Shown here one piece after another: positions 55,860 through 64,000 of a stretch of DNA of 64,000 bases; positions within the stretch are counted from its first letter, which is position 1; each line of letters begins with the position of its first letter. A model generated the notes under the pieces. It searched no databases. It was not told the origin of the DNA and saw only the letters and a list, made by a program, of their open reading frames with translations. The translations under genes were made by a program, and so were the position numbers. Source of the stretch: Melolontha melolontha (Eukaryota > Arthropoda > Insecta > Coleoptera > Scarabaeidae); the NCBI GenBank assembly GCA_935421215.2, contig OW285237.1, forward strand, positions 1,860,001 through 1,924,000, in the 5' to 3' direction.

Positions 55860-57097
55860 CAGCCAAAAAAGTACAAGGTAAGATCTGCGGTGGTCCTCCC
55901 TAACTAGCAATAGGGTTATTACCCATCTGCGTAGGTGTATCACACGGCTATCACTTTAATCTATATTTCTGTTATAGCGGTCAAGTCTCGCAACAATGCA
56001 TATGTATTGTAACATGCAGCTTCCTACAATATTTTTCATGCCGGTATAAGAGAAATTGCGTTCTTTTTATTTCCTCTAAATGAAGGGAGGTATTAATTTC
56101 CATGGTAGGACGTATACTTATAAATACATACTAGATTTCTGTACAGACTTTTTTAAATTTTGAACAGTCGAGTCTCCACTTCCACTTCTTTTAGTTCTCT
56201 TTTTACTTCTTCATTCTCTTACAAGTCGTTTTCCAATTTTAATTTATGCGACCCGTCTGAATGATTTGTTGTTAAGTCGGGGCCCCGACTGCATTCTTCT
56301 GCAGCATTTGTCGGTGTATTTTCTTCTCTTATAAATGGGAACTAACAACAGACCATTGTGGAGGACTCTCGTGAACGGTCACACTCGCCAATATTGATAT
56401 TTTATCCCCTTTTGTTTATCCCGGCCGGAAATTACCACAGCTCTTTTATACTCTGCGCTGTAGGTGAAATATGCGCAGAGTGAGTACACAGGTTGTTGTT
56501 GGAATTGTTCTTCGAGCCGTGTGAAATTCTTCTGGTTTATTGTTGTGTACTACAAAGCCGATGCTGTAAAGTAGATGCGATAGGATTTTCATTTGTATTT
56601 GTCGTAAGAACGAATATACTGCAACCGTATTAGTTTCAGCATGATTAATTTCATTGTGCTTATAAATATACTGGTTTTATTTGAAACTTTATCTCTTTTA
56701 TATTCAAAATCATTGACTAAAAATAATATACATACGAATTTGTGAGAATATTATTATCACATTTAACATCGAACTTAAAGAATGATTTGAACTTTCGCCA
56801 TTATGAGTACGATACAATAAAAACCCTGTTATCGGTTTAAAACGACATATTTTGCATTCTCGGAATTTAAGACTGTGAATACCCATAACCTTGTACCTCA
56901 TAATTTTTTTTTATTGAGAACTGCAAACATAATAAAATAAATTACTTTATAATGGAAGATCTATAAAATTGTTTATCTTAAATTCTTGGAACGCCTGCCA
57001 AAGATCTACATCATTTAAAATTCTTTCAATTATGCACAATATGCTATTTATTAAGAATATATGCAAATGTTTAAAAAAATGCATATAATATGCAATA
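55860..57097. other. No gene recognised
   Basis: Mixed-composition sequence, somewhat less AT-rich at 56270-56480, with no frame or repeat that I can identify. Confidence 0.45.
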
Positions 57098-57204
57098 TAC
57101 CGAGTGTCTCAGTTATGTAGTTCCAATAGCGTACCTCCGTTATCTAATAAAATAAAAATTTGAAATTTGGGGAATCTGATATATTTTCAGAATGATGGGA
57201 CACC

Positions 57205-57326
57205 CGCTCACAATTCTATAATTGTGACTGATTGCGTCAGATTTTCCCTAATAAGTGGATGGTCACACATGGTCCAAAAAGATTATTTTCTATGAGGATA
57301 TTTGAAGGGTCGGGTATACCACACGG
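57205..57326 (+). pseudogene. IS630-type transposase part 1 (before the MULE)
   Basis: The frame reads NDGTPAHNSIIVTDCVRFSL (second-Asp motif, Asp kept), then a short internal deletion, then DYFL-stop-GYLKGRVYH, where TGA replaces Trp. The third-Asp motif survives as the Asp of DYFL. The frame runs into the MULE terminus and continues at 59349. Confidence 0.75.
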
Positions 57327-59339
57327 GGCGGATGTAAACTGGGCACCAAGTATATGGATTTACCTGCCCTGCAAAAAGGATTGCTTAATCCTACAGGTAA
57401 TCTAGGCACCAGTACCGTTCGGGTAATGATCGCTTTAAAGCTTAAGGTAAGAAATTAGACGTTAATAAATTAAGGAATTTCCTAATGACTAAATTAAGGA
57501 ATTTCCTAATGACCAAATAGATTATTTCAAATGTATTTTTATTTGTACATCTATTGTGGGCGGGCCTCTATTGTATTATGCTATAATATATTCTATATAT
57601 AAGGAAACATTTAGTTTGTGTATTTAGTTATTTCTATCTTGTTTGCGGCGTTTGCTTAAAGTAAGAAATTAGATCCGCTTCTCAGTCTCGAGTTTTGTTG
57701 CACACTGTTAAGAATTATGGAGGTCTCTTCCGTGGACAGTAACAACCGAAAATGTTTGCAAGTGGTTAACAAGTACACCTTTTCAAAACAGAAAGTGTTG
57801 AAGAGTGGCGAAGTGTTTTGGCGTTGTACAAAAAACCCTTAAATTGTCCCGCAAAAGTGTTTACGCTTGGTGCAGAAAATTTAGTGAGCAGAAGCTAGCT
57901 AGAACATAATCATGAACAAAATCAGAGTAAATTAAACCGAAAAGTGATTTAAAATGCGTGTAAACGTAAAGCTGTTGATGATATTTCCGAAAAACCAGCG
58001 AAAATTATTCGTCGTGAACTAGCTAAGGAACTGCCGGAAACAATTACGATAACAGATTTCACTTATATCCGAAGAAATTTGTACAATGCAAGGAGAAAAT
58101 TTCTTCCTGGGCCGTTACCACAAAATAAGACAGAAGTCCATGATATTGTGAAGCTGCTAATGTTAAAACAAGCAAGGATGAAAGTTTCGTTTTTATAAAC
58201 TGTCCAGTGAGCAATATCATAGTGTTTTCTTGTGAAACGAATGTTAGAAATTTATGTGGAATGCGTAAAGTGTACATGGACGGTACATTTTCGTATTGTA
58301 CAAAATATTTTTTACAATTATTTACAATCCACGGACTTAATAATGGACATTATATTCCATTGATGTTTTGTTTGTTGCCTGATAAACGCAGTGAAACGTA
58401 TGCAATATTATTTGAAATGCTAACAAAAAAACTCTTTCGACGTCACTCTACAATATTACGACCAGCTGAAGTTTTTGTAGATTTTGAGAAAAGCATTCAC
58501 ACAGCGGTTCGCGCTATATGGCCATCAGCACAAATCTATGGTTGTCGTTTCCATTTGCACCAATCGTGGTTCAGGAAAATCCAAAGTTTGGGTTTAACAG
58601 CAGAATTTAGGAACACAGATCCCGAAGTAGGAAAATGCTGGATTAACGTATTTGAATGCTGACGAAGTAGGCGATTGTTTCGCTTTAGATTTGTTTGCCG
58701 AAAAACCTGCTCATGCACAGGCTGACGAATACGCCGATTATTTCTTGGAGACATACATAGAAGACGATGCTCCTTTTCCTCCACATATGTGGGCTACTGC
58801 AACTCCATCGATCACTAACACCACAAACACATGCGAAGCGTTTCATTCCAAACTAAATGAGTCATTTTATTCAACACATCCATCTATTTATATTTTTATC
58901 GAAAAGCTTAAGAAATTTCAAATAGACACTTATGTTAAAATTCAAAGTGTATACACACCGGCAAGAGTTAAAGACACACGCGCAAAACAAACATTAAGAA
59001 CTCTAAATGAACTGTGTGAACAACTAAATAATGGAACAATATCACGATTACACTTTGTGAAGTGTATATCATTTTATTCATCAGTATGACTTCAAATACA
59101 TTATTATTTTATTATAGTTTTTATATAATTAAGTATTTGCTTTTATTATTGTTTTCATATGAGTACATATTTTTTGCTGTACTTCAACTTGAAATACACT
59201 ATTTCTATATTATTGTTTTTGTTTGCTTTATACGGTGCCCAGTTTACATAGACCCTCTGCGAGTACATTTTTAGCTAGTGCCCGAATTACCAACGAGATT
59301 AAAATTTCAGGTAGGTTAGTGCCCAATTTACATCCAGCC
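57327..59339 (+). mobile_element. MULE (Mutator-like) element with 9-bp target duplication
   Basis: Inverted ends GGCGGATGTAAACTGGGCAC (left) and GGCTGGATGTAAATTGGGCAC-type (right, reverse complement). Flanks ACCACACGG (57318-57326) and ACCACACGC (59340-59348) match at 8 of 9 positions. Removing the element and one flank restores the open frame of the host transposase (RVYHT-LLADLEGLRS), so the boundaries are exact. It contains one FLYWCH-MULE gene. Confidence 0.9.
57718..59089 (+). pseudogene. MULE transposase with FLYWCH zinc finger
   Basis: ATG at 57718 begins MEVSSVDSNNRKC; a FLYWCH finger follows (YTFSKQKVLKSGEVFWRC ... NCPAKVFTLG ... LEHNHEQ) with frameshifts. The MULE domain reads MRKVYMDGTFSYCTKYF (first Asp), PAEVFVDFEKSIHTAV (second Asp), the zinc-binding GCRFHLHQSWFRKIQ, and NTCEAFHSKLNESFY with the catalytic Glu. 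Lesions: stops and a frameshift at 57830-57950, a frameshift near 58190 and one near 58650. The end is at 59089. Catalytic residues are intact, so it was active not long ago in evolutionary terms. Confidence 0.9.
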
Positions 59340-59348
59340 ACCACACGC

Positions 59349-59495
59349 TTCTTGCAGATTTGGAAGGTTTAAGAAGTAGAATTAATAATGAATGCGCAGC
59401 TCTTAATGCCGAGTTATTAAGAAGTGTTACCTCTGGTGAACTTTTGCATTAAGACAAATGTTGCATTGAAGCAAATGGACATTTTGAACATTTTT
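59349..59495 (+). pseudogene. IS630-type transposase part 2 (after the MULE)
   Basis: The frame continues LADLEGLRSRINNECAALNA, ELLRSVTSGELLH, then a stop and CCIEANGHFEHFF, the usual C-terminal signature of this group (CIE..G.HFEHLL). Confidence 0.8.
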
Positions 59496-59624
59496 TTAGC
59501 ATCTTTTCTAGCGCTCACGGTTCAAGTTTAGTGCCACTAAGAGATTCATAAATACCGTTCTTGTATAAATAACATTAATAAGTATGTATAATATTTTTTG
59601 TGATTCATTTAACAAGGGAAGGGA

Positions 59625-59845
59625 TGCCATCTTCGGCATAGTCTCTTTCGTCCGTCAGATGACACTATATTATATGGTGCTACCTGATAGGACAAAATTT
59701 GCGATTTAAGCTTTAATTACTTCACTAGCTTAACTGATAACGCCTAATAGTAAATGGCAGAAACACGTGTCTTAAGCAGAAGTAAATGCTGAAAATACGA
59801 GGTGTATTGTCCATGTGTACAGTTACAGATATGTATATTGCATAT
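59625..59845 (+). repeat. Hammerhead-type dispersed repeat, copy 2
   Basis: Inverted relative of 43255-43550. The core at 59728-59777 keeps stem I (GCUUAA/UUAAGC, perfect), GAAA and the ACACGUGU stem III, but CUGAUGA is CUGAUAA (G8 changed), and stem II has gained nucleotides. Compared with copy 1, the stem I wobble pair is a Watson-Crick pair here. Confidence 0.75.
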
Positions 59846-60711
59846 GTTTCATTTGTAATTATTTTTCTGTTATTTGACTTTCAATAAAATGTTTGTGAAT
59901 CACTCTTGTCTCTAAATGAATATTCTTTCTAAGAGAGATCTTAAAAATGTATTTTTGCTACTTTAAATTCAAATAAGAATTAATGAACATGCTTTTCATA
60001 ATTTTTTACAATCCCAATTTTTGGATATTTAAAATTTAATTTTACCTCTGTTTTGAAGTCTAAATACAAAGGGTAATACTTCATGGGAAATAGAATTTTC
60101 CGTAGAATTCAAATTTTGCGGAAAATGTATAGGGTGCTATTTAAAATAAAAAAGTTAGGATCGTTTCCGGATAAACCGGAAGTGAAAAAATATAAATATT
60201 AGGCTCAATTTAAAGAGCAAATATTTATTTTAATAGACACCGGAGGTACGGCATTGGAACAACATAACTGAGTCTCAGCAAAATGCAAAATATGTGCTTT
60301 GCATATTTGGGTTACATTAGTAGTCTGTGAAATTACGTGAAGTCAATAACAAACACATTTTTAATAATGTAAAAATATTATTAAAAATCGGTGAGGATTT
60401 AACCTCTCAAATATGTTTCAAATTATGTTGAAATCAATAATTATATTAAGCGCAAAGAAAATAACCTTAGTATGTGGATTGATAACGGAATTGTTGTTAC
60501 AAACTATTTTTTCTTTTTAATTTTATTCGCATCATATTTTTAGGTGAATTTTGAAATTCTAATCGTTGTTTTCTCTTGTTTTTCAGGTAAGAGATGAATA
60601 AGCTGTTGGAATATCTAGTGGGTAAGATTACAGAGATTGCCATGAATGTAGCTATATTTTTTGTTACGTATATAAATGCATATACAGCTTGACTAGATAC
60701 TAGTATATACA

Positions 60712-60862
60712 AGGTGTCTGTAAAAGGTTTTTACAAAAATCTACCACATATTCTTTGCACCAAAATGAGCCGATTTAAAAGAATAATAAAGATGTCATAG
60801 AAATTGTTGAAAGTGTCCACCATTTACACATATACAAATATTTACACGACGAAGAAAATTAA
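60712..60862 (-). pseudogene. IS630-type terminus and transposase C-terminal tail
   Basis: TACAAGGTGTCTGTAAAAGG at 60710 looks like an element end. Reading the minus strand from about 60860 gives RVNICICVNGGHFQQFL and a stop, the C-terminal tail of this transposase group. Nothing more of the gene is left. Confidence 0.65.
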
Positions 60863-61427
60863 AATGTACTCTTTGCATAACTTCTTCATCAGGTCCACTA
60901 CATTTTTAATTAAACGTTCGTTTAAAAAAAAATAATAATAGTGATTTTATTTCAACAAATAAAGAAGCATTTGCAAGTACGTATGTAATCAGTAAGGATT
61001 TATTATAATCCTATCTGTCAATATACCGGGTGGTCCATTTATCGTTGCCCCCCCAAAAATTTGGAAGCAGTCAGTTTTATGAAAAAAAGTTTCAAGTAAA
61101 AGTTTTACTACAAGAAGTGTCCTATCTGATGGTTAAGCAGTCGTACACCAAGGAGAACGTATGAAGATCATACGAAGGTCAATTTTTTTTTTTAATTAGT
61201 ACATGGCATTTTTTTCCAAATTCTGAAAAAGGATGTAATTGCGAGTAGAAAAGTACTAAAACTCATATGGCCTAAAATTAAGATTCAGCGAAATATTCAA
61301 GAAAAACCAAAAAAAAAGATAAAAATTTATTAAAAGAATAACATAAATAGACACAAAATATCCGATCACCCCCGGGCTACACTAATTTAATTTAATCGGG
61401 ACAATTGTTTCGGAAACTTGGGACTCA

Positions 61428-62489
61428 TTAAAGTAAATGTTCAAAGTGTTGACCGTCAACCTCGATACACTTTAGAATTCTCCGACTAAACGAATCATGG
61501 ACGTTTATTAGCACGTCTTCCGTAATTTCTGAGCATGCATTTATTATCCTTTGCTGCATATCTTCCGGTGTTGTTGGGGCAGTACGGTACACTTTCTCTT
61601 TCATTGAACCCCACAGAAAATAATCGAGAGGGGTCAAATCTGGAGAACGAGCAGGCCAAGATGTAGGTCCGCCGCGTCCTATCCAGTGATCGCTGTAATC
61701 CCTGTTTAATATTTCTCGAGCCGCGTGTGAATCATGAGCTGGACACCCATCATGTTGGTACCACATTGTGGCTCGCCGCTCTAAGGGTACATCTTCAAGT
61801 AGTGTCGGTAACACATTGTGTAGAAAGTCGCTATACTTATTACCATCTAAATTGCCAGTAATAAAGAAAGGTCCAATTATTTTCATACCAATTATCCCAC
61901 ATCAGACGTTGACATTCCATGGATGTTGCCGGTCTACTTGTCGTAACCATTTTGGATTTTCCGTTGCCCAATAATGCATATTATGCCTATTTATCTGCTC
62001 ATGATTCGTAAAAGTGGATTCGTCGGAAAATAGCACATTGAGAAAAAAGTTATTGCTATCGCGAATTTTTTGCTGAGCCCATTCACAAAATTGTACACGA
62101 TGTTCAAAATCAGTTCCGTGAAGGTCTTGATGCATCGATATGTGGTATGGGTGAAATTTTTTGTGTTTCAGTATTCGACCAATACTAGTTCGTGAGATTC
62201 CAGACTGGCCGGCAATTTCTCTAGTACTGACGTGTGGATAATAAGCCATTGCCGCTAGAACAGCAATTTGCGTGTTTTCATCGGTAACACTCTTTTTTCG
62301 AATTTTTTTCTTCTTCACAATACTTCCTGTGGTAGTGAACTGTTGTACAACACGACGAAAGGTCGTACGACTCGGCTGGTGTCTATCAGGGTAACTTACA
62401 GCATACAAACGACACGCTGCGCGAATATTTCTTCCCGCTTCACCATAAATGAAAATCATATCAATTTTTGCACGTGTTGCTGGATCCAT
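61428..62489 (-). pseudogene. DD41D transposase with a single nonsense codon
   Basis: ATG at 62489 starts a frame of 354 codons interrupted once, by TGA at 61904-61902 where relatives have Trp (NVNV-W-CGIIG). N-terminal DUF4817-like HTH (YGEAGRNIRAACRLYAVSYP), second HTH (STREIAGQSGISRTSIGRIL), LFSDESTF (first Asp), YQHDGCPAHD (second Asp), SPDLTPLDYFLWGSMK (third Asp, 41 residues after the second), ending GQHFEHLL at 61428. Every catalytic residue is present. Frame and start are well supported by the length and the family's N-terminal domain. Confidence 0.95.
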
Positions 62490-62566
62490 TCTTGATATTC
62501 AAACACTGGTAGTTTTATCACAACAATACAAGTAACATTAAGTCAGTTACCTAGCTTGTGAGGTAT

Positions 62567-62874
62567 TTATGCAGCTTCAAGGGATTACGAATAGAAAGCT
62601 AATTGGCTTTTGCGATGGTATTCCCGGATTAAGGGGCAACAAATAACCCATTATTACAACAAGCAACTAATTCATACGACCTTTTAATATTCAATTATAA
62701 AGAACAAACTTATACCCATATTTATGCGGCTGCAAGGGATTACAAATAGAAAGTTAATTGGCTTTTTCGATGGTATTCCCGGATTAAGGGGCAACAAATA
62801 ACCCATTATTACAACAAGCAACTAATTAATACGACCTATTAATATCCAATTATAAAGAACAAACTTATACGTAG
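62567..62874. repeat. 154-bp tandem duplication inside the DD41D element
   Basis: Copy 1 (62567-62720) and copy 2 (62721-62874) begin TTTATGC-GCT-CAAGGGATTAC and are about 94% identical by eye. They lie between the right inverted end and the transposase start, where a promoter would be. Confidence 0.9.
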
Positions 62875-63312
62875 GTAATTACTTTCTAAATACCTACAAC
62901 CGCTATTTCAAATATGACTTATCTGTTATGTAAATCTGTTATTAATTATTTTGTAATACGTCCACATTATTGCTTTGAAAATACTATGTTTTTCATGTAT
63001 TGTTTCCAATTTATATTTTGTTTTTCTTGAATATTTCGCTGAATCTTAATTTTGGCCACATGAGTTTTAGTACTTTTCTACTCGCAATTACATCCTTTTT
63101 CAGAATTTGTAAAAAATAATTCCATGTTCTATTAAAAAAAAAACTTGACCTTCATATGACCTTCATACGTTCTCCTTGGTGTACGACCGCTTAACCATCA
63201 GATAGGACACTTCTTGTAGTAAAACTTTTACTTGAAACTTTTTTTCATAAAACTGACTGCTTCCAAATTTTTGGGGGGGGGCACGATAAATGGACCACCC
63301 GGTATTGTACAA

Positions 63313-63370
63313 TTTGAGCAATAGATTTGTTATTCGAATGAATAAATTACTGACACAGACTCTATGACAC
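63313..63370 (+). repeat. 58-bp direct repeat, copy 1
   Basis: Identical to 63943-64000 over all 58 bases (TTTGAGCAATAGATTTGTTA ... TCTATGACAC), offset 630 bp. It begins 9 bp outside the DD41D element. Confidence 0.95.
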
Positions 63371-63798
63371 AGCTTTTACACTGCTTGCCGCTTCTTCCTC
63401 AAGAAAATGAAATCTTGCTAGGCAATCAATAGGAATGGCAGCAAATGCTTATTTGACGTGTTATTATTATGGCGCAAATACTGATTTAGGAATATCCCAT
63501 CAAGAAGACTTAGATACATGAGAAAGAAACGACCTACCGATCTATCAGGAGGTTAACTCCAAGGAACGGAATATATCACTGCATAGATTCCTCTCATAAA
63601 AGTATAGGCATCCCAGCGTTACGGGATTATTAATGTGCAAATAAAATTTAAAAATATAATTTCCATAAAATATGAACTCTTTTGACAGTTCTTCAATTTC
63701 CCCTATTTATTTGAATATTCTTTAGTTAATTGACGAAGGAGATACTTGTTGAAACTTCATTATAACGCTAAGAAATAAGTAATTAAACTTCTAGTTTC
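63371..63798. other. No gene; contains the conserved 3' part of the hammerhead repeat
   Basis: 63725-63760 is nearly identical to 13410-13445 (minus strand MKFQ-x-x-SPSSI). The rest has no recognisable content. Confidence 0.45.
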
Positions 63799-63820
63799 AA
63801 AAATTCTTTTATTGTAAATA

Positions 63821-63863
63821 CCACTACAATATTGTTTCGCCATACAATGGTTTCATCAGGTGG
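63821..63863 (-). ncRNA. Hammerhead-ribozyme-like motif
   Basis: Minus strand: stem I CCAC/GUGG, CUGAUGA, one or two unpaired A, stem II CCAU/AUGG with loop UGU, C, GAAA, stem III ACA/UGU around AUAU, then U-A before GUGG. The core is intact. Confidence 0.55.
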
Positions 63864-63880
63864 ATGAAATACTATTTCAT

Positions 63881-63924
63881 CCACCTGATGAAAGCCATTG
63901 TATGGCGAAACAATATTGTAGTGT
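63881..63924 (+). ncRNA. Hammerhead-ribozyme-like motif, inverted partner
   Basis: The same layout on the plus strand with stem II one pair longer (GCCAU/AUGGC), one more unpaired A after CUGAUGA, and the outer stem I pair lost (GUGU). Confidence 0.5.
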
Positions 63925-63942
63925 ATTTACAATAAAAGAGTT

Positions 63943-64000
63943 TTTGAGCAATAGATTTGTTATTCGAATGAATAAATTACTGACACAGACTCTATGACAC
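63943..64000 (+). repeat. 58-bp direct repeat, copy 2, running off the window
   Basis: Identical to 63313-63370. The match is still perfect at the last base of the window, so the true repeat is longer. Confidence 0.95.

Larger units (their letters stand above)
57100..60280 (+). mobile_element. IS630-type element, deleted, hosting a MULE
   Basis: The left end (CCGAGTGTCTCAGTTATGTA, after TA at 57098) and the right end (reverse complement GAGACTCAGTTATGTTGTTC) are inverted over about 70 bp including GTACCTCCG. The gene remnants 57210-57326 and 59349-59495 read as one transposase C-terminus once the MULE at 57327-59339 is removed. A hammerhead-type repeat (59625-59845) has also landed in its 3' part. 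The N-terminal part of the transposase is missing. Confidence 0.75.
61026..63302 (-). mobile_element. DD41D element, best preserved, about 290-bp inverted ends
   Basis: The ends begin CCGGGTGGTCCATTTATCG, flanked by TA (61024-61025 and 63303-63304). The inverted match continues for about 290 bp on each side with few differences. Internally it holds one minus-strand transposase gene and a 154-bp tandem duplication upstream of it. Length 2277 bp. Arm similarity and near-intact coding suggest the youngest DNA transposon in the window. Confidence 0.95.
63799..63945. repeat. Foldback with about 70-bp inverted arms and two hammerhead-like cores
   Basis: Almost perfect palindrome centred on about 63872. 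The arms run from AAAAATTCTTTTATTG to its near-complement at 63945. There is practically no loop, so each strand would fold into one long hairpin. Confidence 0.9.

Noticed and set aside
57100..60280. MULE with its termini at 57100 and 60280
   Set aside because: The outer inverted ends belong to the IS630-type copy; better ends with a 9-bp duplication lie at 57327 and 59339.
1..64000. CRISPR array or prokaryotic contamination
   Set aside because: The tandem array has diverged T-rich units without uniform spacers, and all genes seen are eukaryotic mobile elements.

Overview
The window reads as AT-rich arthropod, almost certainly insect, intergenic DNA. The organism is inferred from what is present: insect-type IS630/Tc1-mariner elements whose transposases end in ...HFEHLL, three kinds of hAT element, a FLYWCH-type MULE, a 52-nt GT-AG intron, and repeats that carry hammerhead-ribozyme-like cores of the kind known from Penelope-like elements. 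I cannot name a species. There is no bacterial operon, rRNA gene or CRISPR. Only one short candidate host exon set (48656-49027) is offered, at low confidence. All transposases seen are broken, several by only one or two lesions.

Layout. 1.7-3.7 kb: a TA-flanked DD41D element. 4.1-6.6 kb: a hammerhead-type repeat, an intron-containing DD41D transposase and a decayed hAT copy. 7.8-9.2 kb: an internally deleted hAT whose near-complete parent lies inverted at 19.0-21.6 kb. 9.3-10.4 kb: an IS630-type relic split by a LINE ORF1 fragment. 10.7-13.0 kb: a 0.9-kb inverted duplication. 13.4-13.9 kb: a hammerhead-like repeat and a tRNA-like sequence. 14.7-16.5 kb: a tandem array full of GCCATNTT motifs. 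22.7-26.0 kb: a mariner relic that appears split by a MITE and a DD41D element. 27.1-29.6 kb: a ZMYM/TTF-type hAT. 31.7-32.1 kb: a foldback with two hammerhead-like cores. 33.2-35.3 kb: an in-frame fusion of a hAT start with an unnamed family (here family X). 35.7-38.1 kb: an unnamed element (here family Y) with 12-bp ends and a TTA duplication, defined by an empty-site paralogue in this window. 39.7-41.5 kb: the best copy of the hAT that Y entered. 42.0-43.1 and 46.0-47.7 kb: two more DD41D elements. 47.7-48.1 kb: a foldback. 52-56 kb: more relics. 57.1-60.3 kb: an IS630-type element holding a complete MULE relic with a 9-bp target duplication. 61.0-63.3 kb: a DD41D element with about 290-bp inverted ends and a single premature stop. 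63.8-64.0 kb: a hammerhead foldback and a 58-bp direct repeat that runs off the window.

How it fits together. The window is a layered mobile-element graveyard, and the layering can be read directly: paralogous copies give empty sites (family Y in the hAT flank), and reading frames continue across insertions (MULE in the IS630 transposase). The observations most worth a second look are family Y with its exact ends, the at least five sequence-unrelated repeats that share one hammerhead-like layout with covarying stem I pairs, the X/hAT in-frame fusion, and the GCCATNTT array.
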